Source: Plecoglossus altivelis (lineage: Eukaryota; Chordata; Actinopteri; Osmeriformes; Plecoglossidae). From it: DNA of 64,000 nucleotides. A program made the position numbers and the translations under genes. Below the pieces are notes generated by a model, which ran no database searches, was not told the DNA's origin, and saw only the letters and a program-made list of their open reading frames with translations. Location of the stretch: assembly GCA_036571765.1 (NCBI GenBank), contig BROE01000013.1:4396868-4460867 (forward strand). Reading direction: 5' to 3'. Shown piece after piece: positions 12,515-26,401 of this stretch (its first letter is position 1; each line of letters begins with the position of its first letter).

Positions 12515-15500
12515 TAGACTACACAACACAGACAACCACCACATCACACCACCGTTTCACCTAAACACTTAGACATACCGTTGAAATGCACTAATAAAAA
12601 CATAAAGAAATTAACTATGGATGTATCGACATGGTCTGATAAGAACATCGTTGCCTCAGTAAGAACGTGAAGTGTTTGCTGAAGCCTTTGAATTGTCTAG
12701 TTATTTATTTTCTCTGTGCATCTATAGTCCTCTTATCTTGAAAAAGTGTGTCAGTGTGTGTGTCCGAAAAGGGAATGGAATTAACATTTAGAAGACTGAT
12801 TCCTATCGACGTGTTGGCATTTAGGTCTCCTCTGCTCATCCTATCCTGTGAAGTCCTTTAAACACACAGCTCTATCTACACATCACACACACAGATCTGA
12901 CTGTCCGCCCATCTCCTCCTCCCTGCCCCTCCTCCTCCACCATGCCTTCCCGTCCTCCACCTCCTCCCTCTGCTCCTCCACCCTCCTTCTCCTCCCTCTC
13001 TCCTCCACCCTGCCTCTCCCCCTCCACCCTGCCTCTCCTCCTCCACCCTCCTTCTCCTCCTCCACAATCCTTCTCCTCCCACTCCACCCTCCCTGCCACC
13101 CCTCCTCCTCCACCCTCCCTCTCCTCCTCCTCCACCCTGCCACCCCTCCTCCTCCTTCACCCTGCCTGTCCTGAGTACCGCAGGCTGCTCACAGAGGAAG
13201 ATTAATGATGCGTAGACACAGAGTGTGTGAGAGCCAGGTGCTCGTCTCACAGTCTGCTCGCCACCCCAGTTACAGCCCCGATCCTGCGCTGCAACTAGGA
13301 CTCCCTCCCCAGAACGCTCCAGAATCTCTTTCCCTCGAGGGCAGCATCCTCACACCTCTCACGTCCAGGGGGATGGGGAAGGAGGGGGGGCGGGCGCAAC
13401 AACACCGCTATACTCACTCGTCGGCTGTGACACGGTGACACAAGCTACCTGAGAGCTACACACAGTCTAGGGGTGACGGCAGCACGCTCTGTCTGGCCAC
13501 AGCAGCTAGAGGACAGGGCAGGACAGGGGAGAGTGTACCTGGTTTAGAATCAGAGTCTGAGGCAGCACCAGCTGCAGGCTCAGGGGACGGCTCTGCAGGG
13601 GACTCTGCTGGCTTGACCGCTGCTCCGGTCACACACACACGCGCATACGCCCACGCACGCACGCGAGCGCGCACACACACACACGCACGTGCACACATGT
13701 ACACGCATTCACACACACACATACACAACACCACATGAGATGGGCGGGCAGACCACACGATGCACAGTAAACATATGTACAGTATGTATTTTATATATGC
13801 TTTTTGTATCGATGCATTGGGCGTTTTCATGCTTTGTTGGCTAGGACACAATGGTAGACAGAAAAGGCGAGAGGGAGAGATGGAGAGAGGAAGACATGCA
13901 GTAGAAAAGCTCCGGATGGGATTGAACCCAGGCTGCTGCTGTGAGGCTTCAGTATGTGATTCATGTACCTGCTGAGCCCAATACTGATTCCATGCAGTGA
14001 AAACACACACACCTGTAATGCCACACTCATGGGATGAGAGGAAATGAGACAAAAAGGAAACCGTTGCAGCGGACAGACAGACAGCCCTGATCCCTGCTCA
14101 CCACACGAAGGAAGGATACCCACCCCTGTGTTGCACTGCAAACCAGCACTGCAATCGAGCACTGCAAACCAGCACTGCAATCGAGCACTGCAATCGAGCA
14201 CTGCAATTGAACATTGCAAACCAGCACTTAAGATTCTGCACCAAGATTCTGCAACCAAACACGGTTACTCACTGCTGTCATGGGGTGATGGGGCCACCCC
14301 GACTCCCCCTGGACCAGGGGGGCCAGGAGGTCTCTGAGGGGGTCTGTGAGGGGGTCTGTGAGGGGGCTGGGTGACAGTGACTGTGGGCGGAGCTTCATCC
14401 TGCTCAGGCCTCTCCGCCCCCTGATGGTCGTCAGGTGAGGCTGGCATGAAGTCTGCTGTCACAGAGCACAGCACAGCCTGATACAGGCCAGTCTCTACAC
14501 ACAGGTCAGTCTCCACACAGGCCAGTCTCTATACAGACCAGTCTCAACACTGATCAGTCTCCACAAAGGTCAGTCTTCACACAGGCCAGTCTCTACACAG
14601 GCCAGTCTCTACACAGGTCAGTCTCCCCACAGGCCAGTCTTCACACTGATCAGTCTCCACACAAGCCAGTCTTCACACAGGCCAGTCTCCACACAGGCCA
14701 GTCTTCACACAGGCCAGTCTCAACACTGATCACAGAACAGTCTTCCGAGCGTGTGACGAGGTCAGAGATACCTGACCCTTAGACACGACACATGAAGAAG
14801 GACAGGTAGAGAGCGGAAGAGAGGAGAGCACCGAAGTAGAGACATGAGAAGGCGAGACCCAGAAGAGAGAAGAGAGGGTGGGGTGGGTCAGAGAGGGCGT
14901 GTTCTACCTGGAGCTACTTCAGGACGTTTGGGCTTGATGATGACCTTGGCCCCGCCCCCAAAGACAGCGGCCCACATGCGGTTGTTGAGGGGGTGCGCGG
15001 CCAAGCGGAACAGCTCGTTGCCAGAGTGGGTCCCCAGGCCGTGGATGAGCAGGGACAGATACACGGCCACCACTGCCTCACACAGCAACACGTTCAGCCG
15101 GGGCTGGTCCAGCTCTCTGGCAGACTGAACCAGCGAGATCAGAGACGACACGCCTGCACACACAAGAAATACAAATAATTTCATCAAAAAACATTTTTTT
15201 TTAATTTTTTTTGAAAGGAAGTCATTCGATTTTTTTTTGCAAGGAAGTAATACCATTCAATTCATATGAGTAAAATAAGAATGATTTTTGTTTGTTGTTG
15301 AAAGGAGGTTCTTTCATTTTTTTCCCCAAAAAAGATTATATATTTTCTGAGAACTGAATATGATTTAAAAGTGATTTGACATAAGTGTGTTGAGAAAGCG
15401 TGATGTTCCTATGTCCTTCTGTTCCCCCCCTAAAGGCTACTGTGCTCTCACTACTGAACACCATCTGCTTCTCTTTTCTCCTCTCCCCTTCTCTCTTCTC

Positions 15501-17570
15501 CTCTCCTCTCCTTTCCTCTCTTCTCTTCTCCTCTCCTCTCCCCTCCTCTCTCCTCTCCTCTTCTCTCTTCTCCTTTCTTCTCTCCTCTCTTCTCCTTTCT
15601 TCTCTCCTCTCCTCTCTTCTCTCCTCTCTTTTCATCTTCTCCCCCCCCCTCATGGAGGCATTGTGTGTGTGTGTGTTACCCGGCCACTGTGAGGGGGCGG
15701 AGCTGGGTGTGGCATGCTCCTCGATGCTTTCAGTGCGCAGTCTCCTCCTCTCGCTGAGCAGCAGTCCCTGGTACACCATCCCTGTGAACTGGTTGGCCTC
15801 CGCCTGACTGCTGCAAGGCATCATGGGAAAGTGAGTACATGTCAGTGGCTGAGGGGGTCGGGGATAGACGGTAAGACACCGGTAAAACACCGGTAAGGCA
15901 CCGGTAAGGCACCGGTAAGGCACCGGTAAGGCACCGGTAAGGCACCGGTAAGNNNNNNNNNNNNNNNNNNNNNNNNNNNNNNNNNNNNNNNNNNNNNNNN
16001 NNNNNNNNNNNNNNNNNNNNNNNNNNNNNNNNNNNNNNNNNNNNNNNNNNNNNNNNNNNNNNNNNNNNNNNNNNNNNNNNNNNNNNNNNNNNNNNNNNNN
16101 NNNNNNNNNNNNNNNNNNNNNNNNNNNNNNNNNNNNNNNNNNNNNNNNNNNNNNNNNNNNNNNNNNNNNNNNNNNNNNNNNNNNNNNNNNNNNNNNNNNN
16201 NNNNNNNNNNNNNNNNNNNNNNNNNNNNNNNNNNNNNNNNNNNNNNNNNNNNNNNNNNNNNNNNNNNNNNNNNNNNNNNNNNNNNNNNNNNNNNNNNNNN
16301 NNNNNNNNNNNNNNNNNNNNNNNNNNNNNNNNNNNNNNNNNNNNNNNNNNNNNNNNNNNNNNNNNNNNNNNNAAAGAGAGAGATATAGCCGGTAAAGACA
16401 GCGGTAAAGACAGACAAAGCCTGCAAGATAACTACTTAGAGAGAGTATGCATGCATGCGTGTGCGCTCTTACCTGTAGCTATGGCTGTCACACAAGGCTT
16501 GGTAGATGCAGGCAGATAGAGAGGCAGCCAGGGTGTGTAGAGCAATCACCTGAAGCAACCAGAAAGCAACACGTCACAGTCAGAACAGCTCCCAGAACAG
16601 TTCATGGTGGCAGGCTGTGCTTCTTCCAAGAGCCTCATCCTGTCGTCCATAAGGTCCGGGTGGGGCGGCAGGTCCATGAGGGTGATGGTGTGGAGGATGT
16701 CATGGATGTGGTTGCTGAGGTGCAGGACGGGGTTGGCGATGACGGTCTTGGTGGGGGCGATGCTGGCTGACAGCAGGGGGAGGGTGGTGGGCAGGGGCAG
16801 GGGAGACTGCAGCTGTTTCACGGTGGTCTCCTGAGCGCCACAGCAGCAAAAACACAACATTTTAGGATGAATACAAAAGTATCAATTGGGATTTGTTTCC
16901 TCTTCTATCTAAAGTGTTGTTCTACAAACATCATAGATGTTCTGTTCTGTTCTGTCCTGTTCAATAGCGAAGCTGATGAATAACAGAGTAACCGTTGACC
17001 AGACGAAGCCCTCGTTCTAAACGTAAAAAGAAATAAAAACTATTCACTTGGTTGAAACCTACAGCCATCGCCACCCTTAACTGGGAACACAACATTCAGT
17101 TTCTGAATCATAACAAAGATTAAAAGAACTAAATAAAAACCCTTCTCTTCCAGCTCCTGACTCGCAGCAGCTTGGTGGGACTGACCTCCACGCGCTCCCA
17201 GTGAGTGAGAGACCCCCCCAACCACACTGCTTCAACCAGATGTCTGAAGACGTATCCCCTGCATGTGTGTGTGTGTGTGTGTGTGTACCTGCTGGCTCTC
17301 CTGCAGCAGGAAGATGAGCTCCATGCGTACGGAGGTGACCCCTCCTCCCTTGGCCCCGTGCAGGCTGCAGTAGGACAGGAACACCCTCAGCAGCGCCTGG
17401 TTCTTCCTCAGCCACGCCTTGCGGCGCTCCGCGTGCAGCTGCTTGGTCTGCAGGCGACGGCGCTCCAGCTGGTGGCGCTCGTACGCCCCCGTCTCTGTGC
17501 GCTCGTCCTCCTGGAAGTCTCCTTCCCCCTCCCCCCATTTCTCCACCTCCTTCGCTTCCTCTTTCCCCTC

Positions 17571-17602
<32 letters not shown>

Positions 17603-20600
17603 GGAGGGGGGGGGTGTTGGAGAGCAGGGTTATCGATCACAAGGCTTTTTGACAGCGGAAATGACGACGCTAGCTAATGCTTGTCTATGCTGCAAACATG
17701 CCCTGTCACATTCAAGTACAAACATATTAGTGATGAGCTTGCTTAAGTTGAACTACATTTAGCTACCAGTGCTGTGAACACAATTTCACTTGATGACATT
17801 TCTTCAAATAATACGTAGTTTACTTAAAATGTGCCGTTTCCACCCGAAAGTCCATTTGTAATGTAAAGCTCCGTGAGACGTGAGGGTTTGGTGTCTCCGA
17901 CCGTACCTTGTAGTTACAGATCCTGTGCATGGCTCCGATCTCCTTCTCCAGCCAGCTGTACAGCTGGAAGCGCAGCTTGCCTCCGTCCACCTCGAAGCCT
18001 GTGGCTAGCGTCCGGAGCTCAGTCATCAGGATCTTCAGACACGCCCGGAACTTCAGCTGCTCTGCTATCACGTCCACCTCCGACTCACCCTGTCGACGTC
18101 CGCGCAAAAACCCCCCCCGCTTCTGTCAAACTCGCCGATGGAACGCTTAACACAAACAAGGGCGTTTAAACGCCCGACTTTTGATATATTCCTCTTTCAA
18201 ACCGCTCCTACCAAAACCCTGTAAAGTGACATTGTCTATCGACAGGCCCTTTGTTGTATCGAGTGGCATGAGTTAGGGTTAGAGACCTACCCCCGAGCGA
18301 GACCTACCTGAGACTCTTCTCTCTGCATCCGGGGTCTCTCCCCCCCTGACACCTCCTCCGCCTTGCCCTCGCTCTCTGGCTCCCCCATCGTAAGACCTTC
18401 ATCGTCCTCGTCTTCGTCCCCCTTGTCCTCTCCCCAGTCCAGCTGCAGCCCATCATCCTCCAGCTTCACCAGGGGTTGACTCCAGTCCAGGGTGGCAGAG
18501 CTCTCCTCTCCCCAGGCCGGGGTAGGGGCAGCTGGGGGAGGAGCGCCCCAGTCCATCCCTCCCTGGTTCCCATTCTCCAGGGGCTGTCTGGAGCTCACGT
18601 TGGCCATGGATGGGCCTTTGCTCAGGGACGAAGAGCCTGACTTCTTGGTGACCTTAGGGATCTTGGAGAGCACCTCCAGGGCTAGCACCGGACAGCCCAC
18701 CTACGGAGTCATCGGACAGGACGACGGGTTACGGTGACGGGAAGCAAAGCACACGTAACCACAGAGAGTCTCCCGCCTGCGCGCTCACACCCACTCGGGC
18801 CTCACCTTGAAGTGCGCGTTGGCGGTGGTGAAGAAGAGCTTCCGCTCGATGAGGTTGATCTCGTCCGCGCTGCTCTTCTCCGACGTGAGGCCTGCGCTAG
18901 CCGGGGTGCCGTTGGGCTGGCCGTAGTGGCGCCGGATGATCAGGGGGTGTGTCCTCAGGTAGTTATAGAAACTAAATACCACCGGGTTGCAGGATCGTAC
19001 CATTGTATCTGAGGGGAGTTTGGTTAAAACATTTAGTTTTACATAATTATATGTATTTTTGGGCCTATTTATGTTTTATTCAACAGGTTTTGAAGTGAAG
19101 GGTGACTAGAAAGGCAGGCAGAGACAGCGAGAGAGGAAGTAACATACAGAACCAGGTTTTTACCACCAAAAAACAAGGTTTGACTTTATTGGAACAGGTG
19201 GGTTCTCCTCACCGGGGTTCTCCTCGTCCTCTTTGGGGATACGCTCGAGCAGCGTGTCCAGAGCTTTGGTGAAGTCCTTCATGATCCAGAAGGCTATGCT
19301 CCGCAGGAAGGGGTCAGGGTGGAGTCTGGTGCAGTGGTACCCGCCGCCGTCTCTGTTACAGCCCAGGACCTTCTCAAACAGGATGCCCTGGCAGGTGGAC
19401 GAGCTCTCGTAGTCGGCCTCGTACAGACGGGCCACCACCATGGCCAGCTGGATGTCCTCCATCTTCTCCAGCAGCACCTAGACCACCAGAGACACGGTCA
19501 GGAGGCCACCTTCCCTGTCACCGCCACAGTGTCAGCTAAACTGTCAGGTACGTTGAGGAAGACACTGAGCTTGAAATCTTGCCTCTGTGAAATGCACTTT
19601 ACCGCTCAGAACTGAACGTACTGTTGTGGTTCTAACGATGCAGAGGCTAAATTGGCTAAATTGGCAGAAGCAATTGCAATTACTTTGCAAAACGTTTCCA
19701 CCTGCAAGACTATCCTCCGTCGCTTGCAGTGTTACTTCCATTCTCCACGGTAGTAACCCCTGGTCTCTTCCTATCAGTGTGTTATGACTGACGTTTGGCA
19801 GACTCGGGCCAAGGTAAACGAAGTAGTCCTTTTACGCAGTTCAGTACCACTGCTATCTCTGACGTTTAGGCTAAGTCTTCTCCTATGCTATAGCTGGCTC
19901 ACAGACACGCACGCACACGCGCGCTCACACACACACACACACGAACACACACGCATGCACATACACACACACACACGCACACACACGTGCACACACACAT
20001 GCACACACGCGTACGAACACACACACGTACAAACACACACACACACACATACACACACACACCTCCATGGCATCTTTGAGGGAGCCAGCCAACAGGAAGA
20101 AGGCAGCAGACTGTTCAAAGCGCTGCTTGCCCAGAAGAGAGAAGGCGTTCTTCAGGGCAGCCTTCCGCCAGCGGTCCTCCTTGAAGTTGTTCTTGAAGAA
20201 AGTGGTCATCTTCTCATCATGCTGGGATCTGGGAGAGACACGTCCACGCCACAGTGTGACTGCGTAACTAATGTGTAACTGTGCGTTACTACAGTGTGAC
20301 TGTGTTACTAATGTGTAACTGTGCGTTGCTACAGTATGACTGTGCATTGCTACAGTATGACTGTGCATTGCTACAGTATGACTGTGCTTTGCTATAGTAT
20401 GACTGTGCGTTGCTACAATATGACTGTGCGTTGCTACAGTGTAACTGTGCGTTGCTACAGTATGGTAGTTAAGGTTGGTTTAGGTGTTAGGTGTTTCTAC
20501 CTGAACAGGCCCCAGAGCACTGCCTTCTTCTTCATGGCCAGGAAGAACAGAGCAGCATCTAACGGGTCGTTGTTCCTCTGGAACGCAGCTTTGCCCACCT

Positions 20601-21434
20601 GAACACACACATTACACACACACACATTACACACACACAGTACACACACAGTACACACACAGTACACACACAGTACACACACACACAGTACTGTGACGTG
20701 TGCAGCAGTGGGAAAGGTTGCAAGACATAGATGCATTCCTGAGAGGGTCCGGCAGGTTGTGTGGGGAGAGGGAGAGGGTCCGGCAGGTTGTGTGGGGAGA
20801 GGGAGAGGGTCTGGCAGGTTGTGTGGGGAGAGGGAGAGGGTCTGGCAGGTTGCGTGGGGAGAGGGAGAGGGTCTGGCAGGTTGTGTGGGGAGAGGGTCTG
20901 GCAGGTTGTGTGGGGAGAGGGTCCGGCATGTTGTGTGGGGAGAGGGAGAGGGTCTGGCAGGTTGCGTGGGGAGAGGGACAGGGTCCGACAGCTTACCTTC
21001 TCCACCATCTTGCGGAGGGTGTTGATGTTACGTATCCACCAGCCCACCCCGACCGCCCTGAGCTCAGACCACTGGGGGTCTCCTCGCTGCATGGCCGGGA
21101 TCATGTTCAGCATCTCCTCCTCTGCCTCGGAGTGGAAGGCCCAGGCAAAGTGACATGTTGACAGGCCTGGGACACACACACACACGCAAAGAAGTTACCC
21201 AACTGAAACCACACACATACAGCAGCAGCTCAACTCAAGGTCGACAAAAAAAAGATTTGTGCTGCGTAGCAATGAAATGACCCAATTATAGACCCCAATT
21301 ATTGACCTCAATCATCGACCCCTAATGACTCTATTCTATCCACTGCAGCTCTTATGTGATACTCGACATTTGATGAAGTAGATGAAGCAAACTCGTGTGT
21401 GTGTGTGTGTGTGTGTGAGTGTGTGTGTGTGTGA

Positions 21435-21473
<39 letters not shown>

Positions 21474-24400
21474 CGCCCCACCTTGGTGCAGCAGCTGCAT
21501 GCGATACAGCGGAGGCAGAGAGGTGAGCAGGCAGGTGTGCAGGCGCATGGCTAGCAGGTACCTCAGCCCACACTCATCTAGGGCCTCGCCCCCTGCAGAG
21601 AGAGAGAGAGAGAGAGAAGAGAGAGAGGGGAAGCAATCGAGAGAGAGCAAGAGAGCGATCGAGAGAGAAGGAGACAGCGAGAGCGATCGAGAAAGAGCGA
21701 TCGAGAGAGAGGGAGAGAGCCAGAGAGAGCGATCGAGAGAGAGCGATGGAGAGAGAGGGAGAGAGACAGACAGAGAGAGAGAGCCCACATGTTAGAACAT
21801 AGCCCCCTTGGGCCCAGTGCTGTGTCAGGACGCAGGTCCAGACAGTCCTGCTCTGATGTCCCTGAACCTGGCCGCCTCCCTCCATGCTTACTCTGCCACG
21901 GAACGCTCTGTTCACTCCTGGTCTCCACTTCCTCCCAAGAGACTAAATAAACACGATTGAAACTGAAGGTAGAGAGACACAGATAACTATGAAGTGTTCA
22001 AAGTGGCTTGTGTGCGCGCGTGTGTGTGTGAGCTTGTGTGTGTGTGTGTGTGTGTGTGTGACAGCTAGTGTGCATGTGTGTGTGTGTGTGACAGCTAGTG
22101 TGTGTGTGTGTGTGTGTGTGTGACAGCTAGTGTGTGTGTGTGTGTGTGTGTGTGTGCTTCTGATTCGTTGTTTGGGATGGCTGGTGAAAGCAGCCGTAAA
22201 CCAAACTTACAATCAAGTTTCAGACACGATTAGATTTTATTTCTAGAAACGTTTCATTCAACGTTTTATTTTTATAGAAACAGCCTTCAGTAGGGTCAGG
22301 GACAGTCAGGCTTGTCTTATGTACCCTGAATAAGATGGCCAGACTGAAGCCAGCAAACACACATGCAAACACATACGCTCATAAACATACACCTCTACAT
22401 ACGAACTGTCTCACCAGCCTCTCACCTGTGTACTGCTGTCAGCCTCTTACCTGTCAGCCTCTCACCTGTCAGCCTCTCACCTGTGTACTGCTGTCAGCCT
22501 CTCACCTGTCAGCCCCTCACCCCTCAGCCTCTCACCTGTGTACTGCTGTCAGCCTCTCACCTGTCAGTCTCTCACCTGTCAGCCTCTCACCTGTCAGCCT
22601 CTCACCTGTCAGTCTCTCACCTGTCAGCCTCTCACCTGTCAGCCTCTCACCTGTGTAGTGCTGTCAGCTTCTCACCTGTGTACTGCTTGTCAGTGGAGCT
22701 GCTGACCTCAGCGCTGGTGGTGGCCACCGTGTCAGCCAGGGCCACCAGGAACATCTGCTCCAGTCTGGTCAGACCAGGGAGGCTGGAGTGCATCAGGTGA
22801 CTGGACAGCACCTGAGCGGGTGAGGACAGAGGCAGGACGGAGGTAGGATAGAGGCAGGATGGAAGATGGAGATGAGATGGAGGCAGGACAGAGGCAGTAT
22901 GGAGGTAGGATAGAGGCAGGATGGAGGAAGGACAGAGGCAGGACGGAGGTAGAATAGAGGTAGGATAGAGGATGGAGATGGAGGTAGAATAGAGGTAGGA
23001 TAGAGGATGGAGATGGAGGTAGAATAGAGGCAGGATAGAGGATGGAGATGGAGGTAGGATAGAGGCAGGATGGAAGATGGAGATGAGATGGAGGCAGGAC
23101 AGAGGCAGGATGGAGGTAGGATAGAGGCAGGATAGAGGATGGAAATGGAGGTAGAATAGAGGCAGGATAGAGGATGGAGATGGAGGTAGGATAGAGGCAG
23201 GATGGAGGATGGAGATGAGATGGAGGTAGGATAGAGGCAGGATGGAGGATGGAGATGAGATGGAGGTAGGACAGAGGCAGGATGGAGACAGGACAGAGTT
23301 TTCATTTAATACTCATAACATCATCATAACTCGTAACAGTGAATACTTCTAACCAGAGCGACGTACAGAGAGGAATTTGAACCTGCAGTCAAAAACTCTA
23401 ACCCCACCCTCCTCCTCCTCCTGGGTGTGGAGGTTGCAGCATGACCTGCAGCTGTGGAGGAGGGGGTAGGTGAGGGGGCGGTGTACCTGGGCGTGCTCCG
23501 GTCCAAAGTAGGTGGGGCCGTACTGAGATAGGTTGATGACCCGAGACTTCTTCTCCACCTTCTCCGTGGCAAAGCTCACAAAGTCATCCGTGGTTACTGC
23601 TTGCACCTGGGGAAGGGAGGAGGGGTGGTGATGGTGGGTATTCTCTAAAGGTATTTTTTCAGACAGTTTCTGAGTTTGACAGTTTCAAGTGAAGTGTGAT
23701 AGGAAAGCTAGGGAGAGAGAGACAGACAAAAAGCAAGAGAGAGAGAGAGAGAGAGGGAGGCAGAGAGAGAGACAGAGAGAGACAGAGGGAGACAGAAAGA
23801 GACAGAAAGAGAGACAAAGAAAGACAGAGAAAGAGGGAGACAGAGGGAGAGACAGATAGAGAGAGACAGAGGAAGACAGAAAGAGAGAGACATGGAGAGA
23901 GAGAGAAAGAGGGAGACAGAGGGAGAGACAGAGAGAGAAAGACAGAGAGAGAGAAAGACAGAGAGAGAGCAAAGACATGCAGCAAATGGTCAAGGCCGGG
24001 CCACCGCAAGCGTACCTGGAACAGATCCGAATACTGGTCCTCCGCGCTGGTCTGAGGCCCCTCCCCTTCCATGCCGGCCTTGGCCACCTCATCCCCGCCC
24101 TTGTAGGAGGTGTCCAGGTCAGCCGACAGCAGGGCGTACAGGGGCAGTGGGGGGATGGAGTTGATCTCGGTGTAGTCTCTCCCCCCGTCTCTCCCGGCTA
24201 GTATGGTGTCCTTGGCTGTGCTGCCGCTCACGCTGATGGTCCTAGACAGGTGCCTCCTGGCCCCGCCCTCGCCCGCCTCCACGTCCCTCACCACGGCAAC
24301 CTCTCCGGCGATGCACTTCACCAGGTGAGACAGGATTGCCTGAGGAAGAGGAGGGTGGATGGATGGAGGGATGGATAGATGATGAGAGGTTGGATGGATG

Positions 24401-24553
24401 ATGGAAGGATGGATGATAGAAGGTTGGATGGATGAATTAGGAATGGATGGATTGATGATGGAGGGACGGATGGATGGAGGGATGAATGAAATGGGTCAAT
24501 TAAAGATTACAATACATTCAGATGACAGACTTGCATGTGTAAGAAAGAAGCAC

Positions 24554-24584
<31 letters not shown>

Positions 24585-26368
24585 NCCACCCCCTCACCCA
24601 CCACCCACACCCACCCACCTCCCACACACACCCTCCACACCCACCTTGGCACGGCGCACTTTCCCCAGGTCCATGAGCTCCAGCAGCTGGGTAGGATGGT
24701 ACTGTGGCAGGGTGGGCGACAGGGAGTGTGCCGCCTCAAACAGCCCCCCCTCCTGCAGCCCCGCGGGGGCCCTGAGCGCCTCATCCACCGCCGTGTTCCC
24801 CTCGAACACGCTCTTGGACCGGGCCCTCCCTTCTACCGGCGCCACCCCCCCGGCGATGTTGTCGGCGGACGATGAACTCATGCCCTCTCCCTCGCCCGGC
24901 TTCCTGTCCTGCCGCCACTGGGCGTAAACATGCATCTCGCAGTCCATCCCCACCACCAGGATGCCGTCCCTCACCCAAGACAGGGACACCGGCAGGGACG
25001 GGGTCCCATCCACCGAGGACAGCAGGTCCACAGACCTGAGCAGGATCCAGCGGGAGCGGATGCCCTGCTTGATGCTGCCCCCTAGGGGCAGCGTGATGAC
25101 GGCCACGCCGTCCTTGCCGGAGGTCTGCTCGTTCACCACGCCGGAGATGCGTCCGTACATGAGGATGTTGGAGCCCACGCCCACCGTGAGGATGTGAGAG
25201 CCGTCCTCCTTGGACAGCCAGTCCAGGTGGACGTAGTGTTTGATGTTGGGGGAGCGGTGGTCCCTGCTCATGTAGAGGTCAGACCTAAGGACAGAGGGGG
25301 AGATAAGCTGGTGGAGACTGACACACACACTGACACACACACTGATACACACACTGACACACACACACTGACACGCATACAGACACCAACACAGACACAA
25401 CCAACCAATCACGGCGTCGAGACAGATGCCGTATGTTCTCACACCTGCTGTAGACGAACAGGTTGGAGTCGACACTGACGCGGGGGTCCAGGGTGGAGGT
25501 GGGTCTAGTGAAGTCATCCAGGTGGAGGGTCTGTTCTAACACCCACTCTGACCCACCAGTGGACTCACACTCATAGATGGACACGTGCATGGAGAAGTCT
25601 GTTCCAGAACCCTGTGGCTGCCAGGACACAGCGTCAAACAATACTCACTCTCTTCTTTTACATCTTCAATCAAATATGATTGTTAGATGGCAGCGTGTTC
25701 ACGAATGTAGATCCATTATCAAAGCAGTAAACTATGAGGGTGTGGATTATTGGTATTTATTCTATAAATGTAAACATATATTTACATAACCAGTGAAAGG
25801 TTTGGACACACCCTCCGATTTAAATAAATGGGACAAGGTGTCCAAACGTTTGACTGGTAGTGTATGTAAATGTGTGTATGTATATACAGTATATAGATAG
25901 ATGCATATCCAGCTCTAGGCAGGTGTCCTAGCCTACCTGTCCAGGACGCGGCTGTTTGAAGGAGACGGCCAGACGGCCGGTGTAGGAGCAGGACACAGCG
26001 ACAGGCCGCCCGGACACGCACACTGAGCTGCTGTTGTCCTCCTCCTCGTTCAGCAGTGCCCAGGGCTCCCAGCGGTACGCCCGCCCCTCCGCCTGCCCCT
26101 CCTCGCCCTCCACCCCGCAGCGCCAGAAGCGCACGTGCGAGTCGGAGCAGGTGGTGACGATCAGGTAGGGCGCCAGGCACACCGGGTAGATGGAGGAGGA
26201 GCTGAGGTGACCTGAAGAGAGAGAGACAAAGAGAGAGAGAAAGAGAGAGAGGCAAGGAGAGAGAGAGACAAAGAAACGGAGGGCAAAGAGAGAGAAAGGC
26301 AAAGAGTGAGAGGCAGAGAGAGAGATAGAGTGACAAAGAGAGAGAGAGACAAAGAGAGAGAGAGACAA

Positions 26369-26401
<33 letters not shown>

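Noticed and set aside
16546..16638. Readthrough of exon 34 giving a Cys-rich end (MNCSGSCSDCD)
   Set aside because: It hits a stop at the exon 35 boundary and lacks homology; best read as an intron with an altered donor.
22411..23297. CRISPR-like appearance of regularly spaced short repeats
   Set aside because: No unique spacers between units, vertebrate intron context; these are minisatellites.
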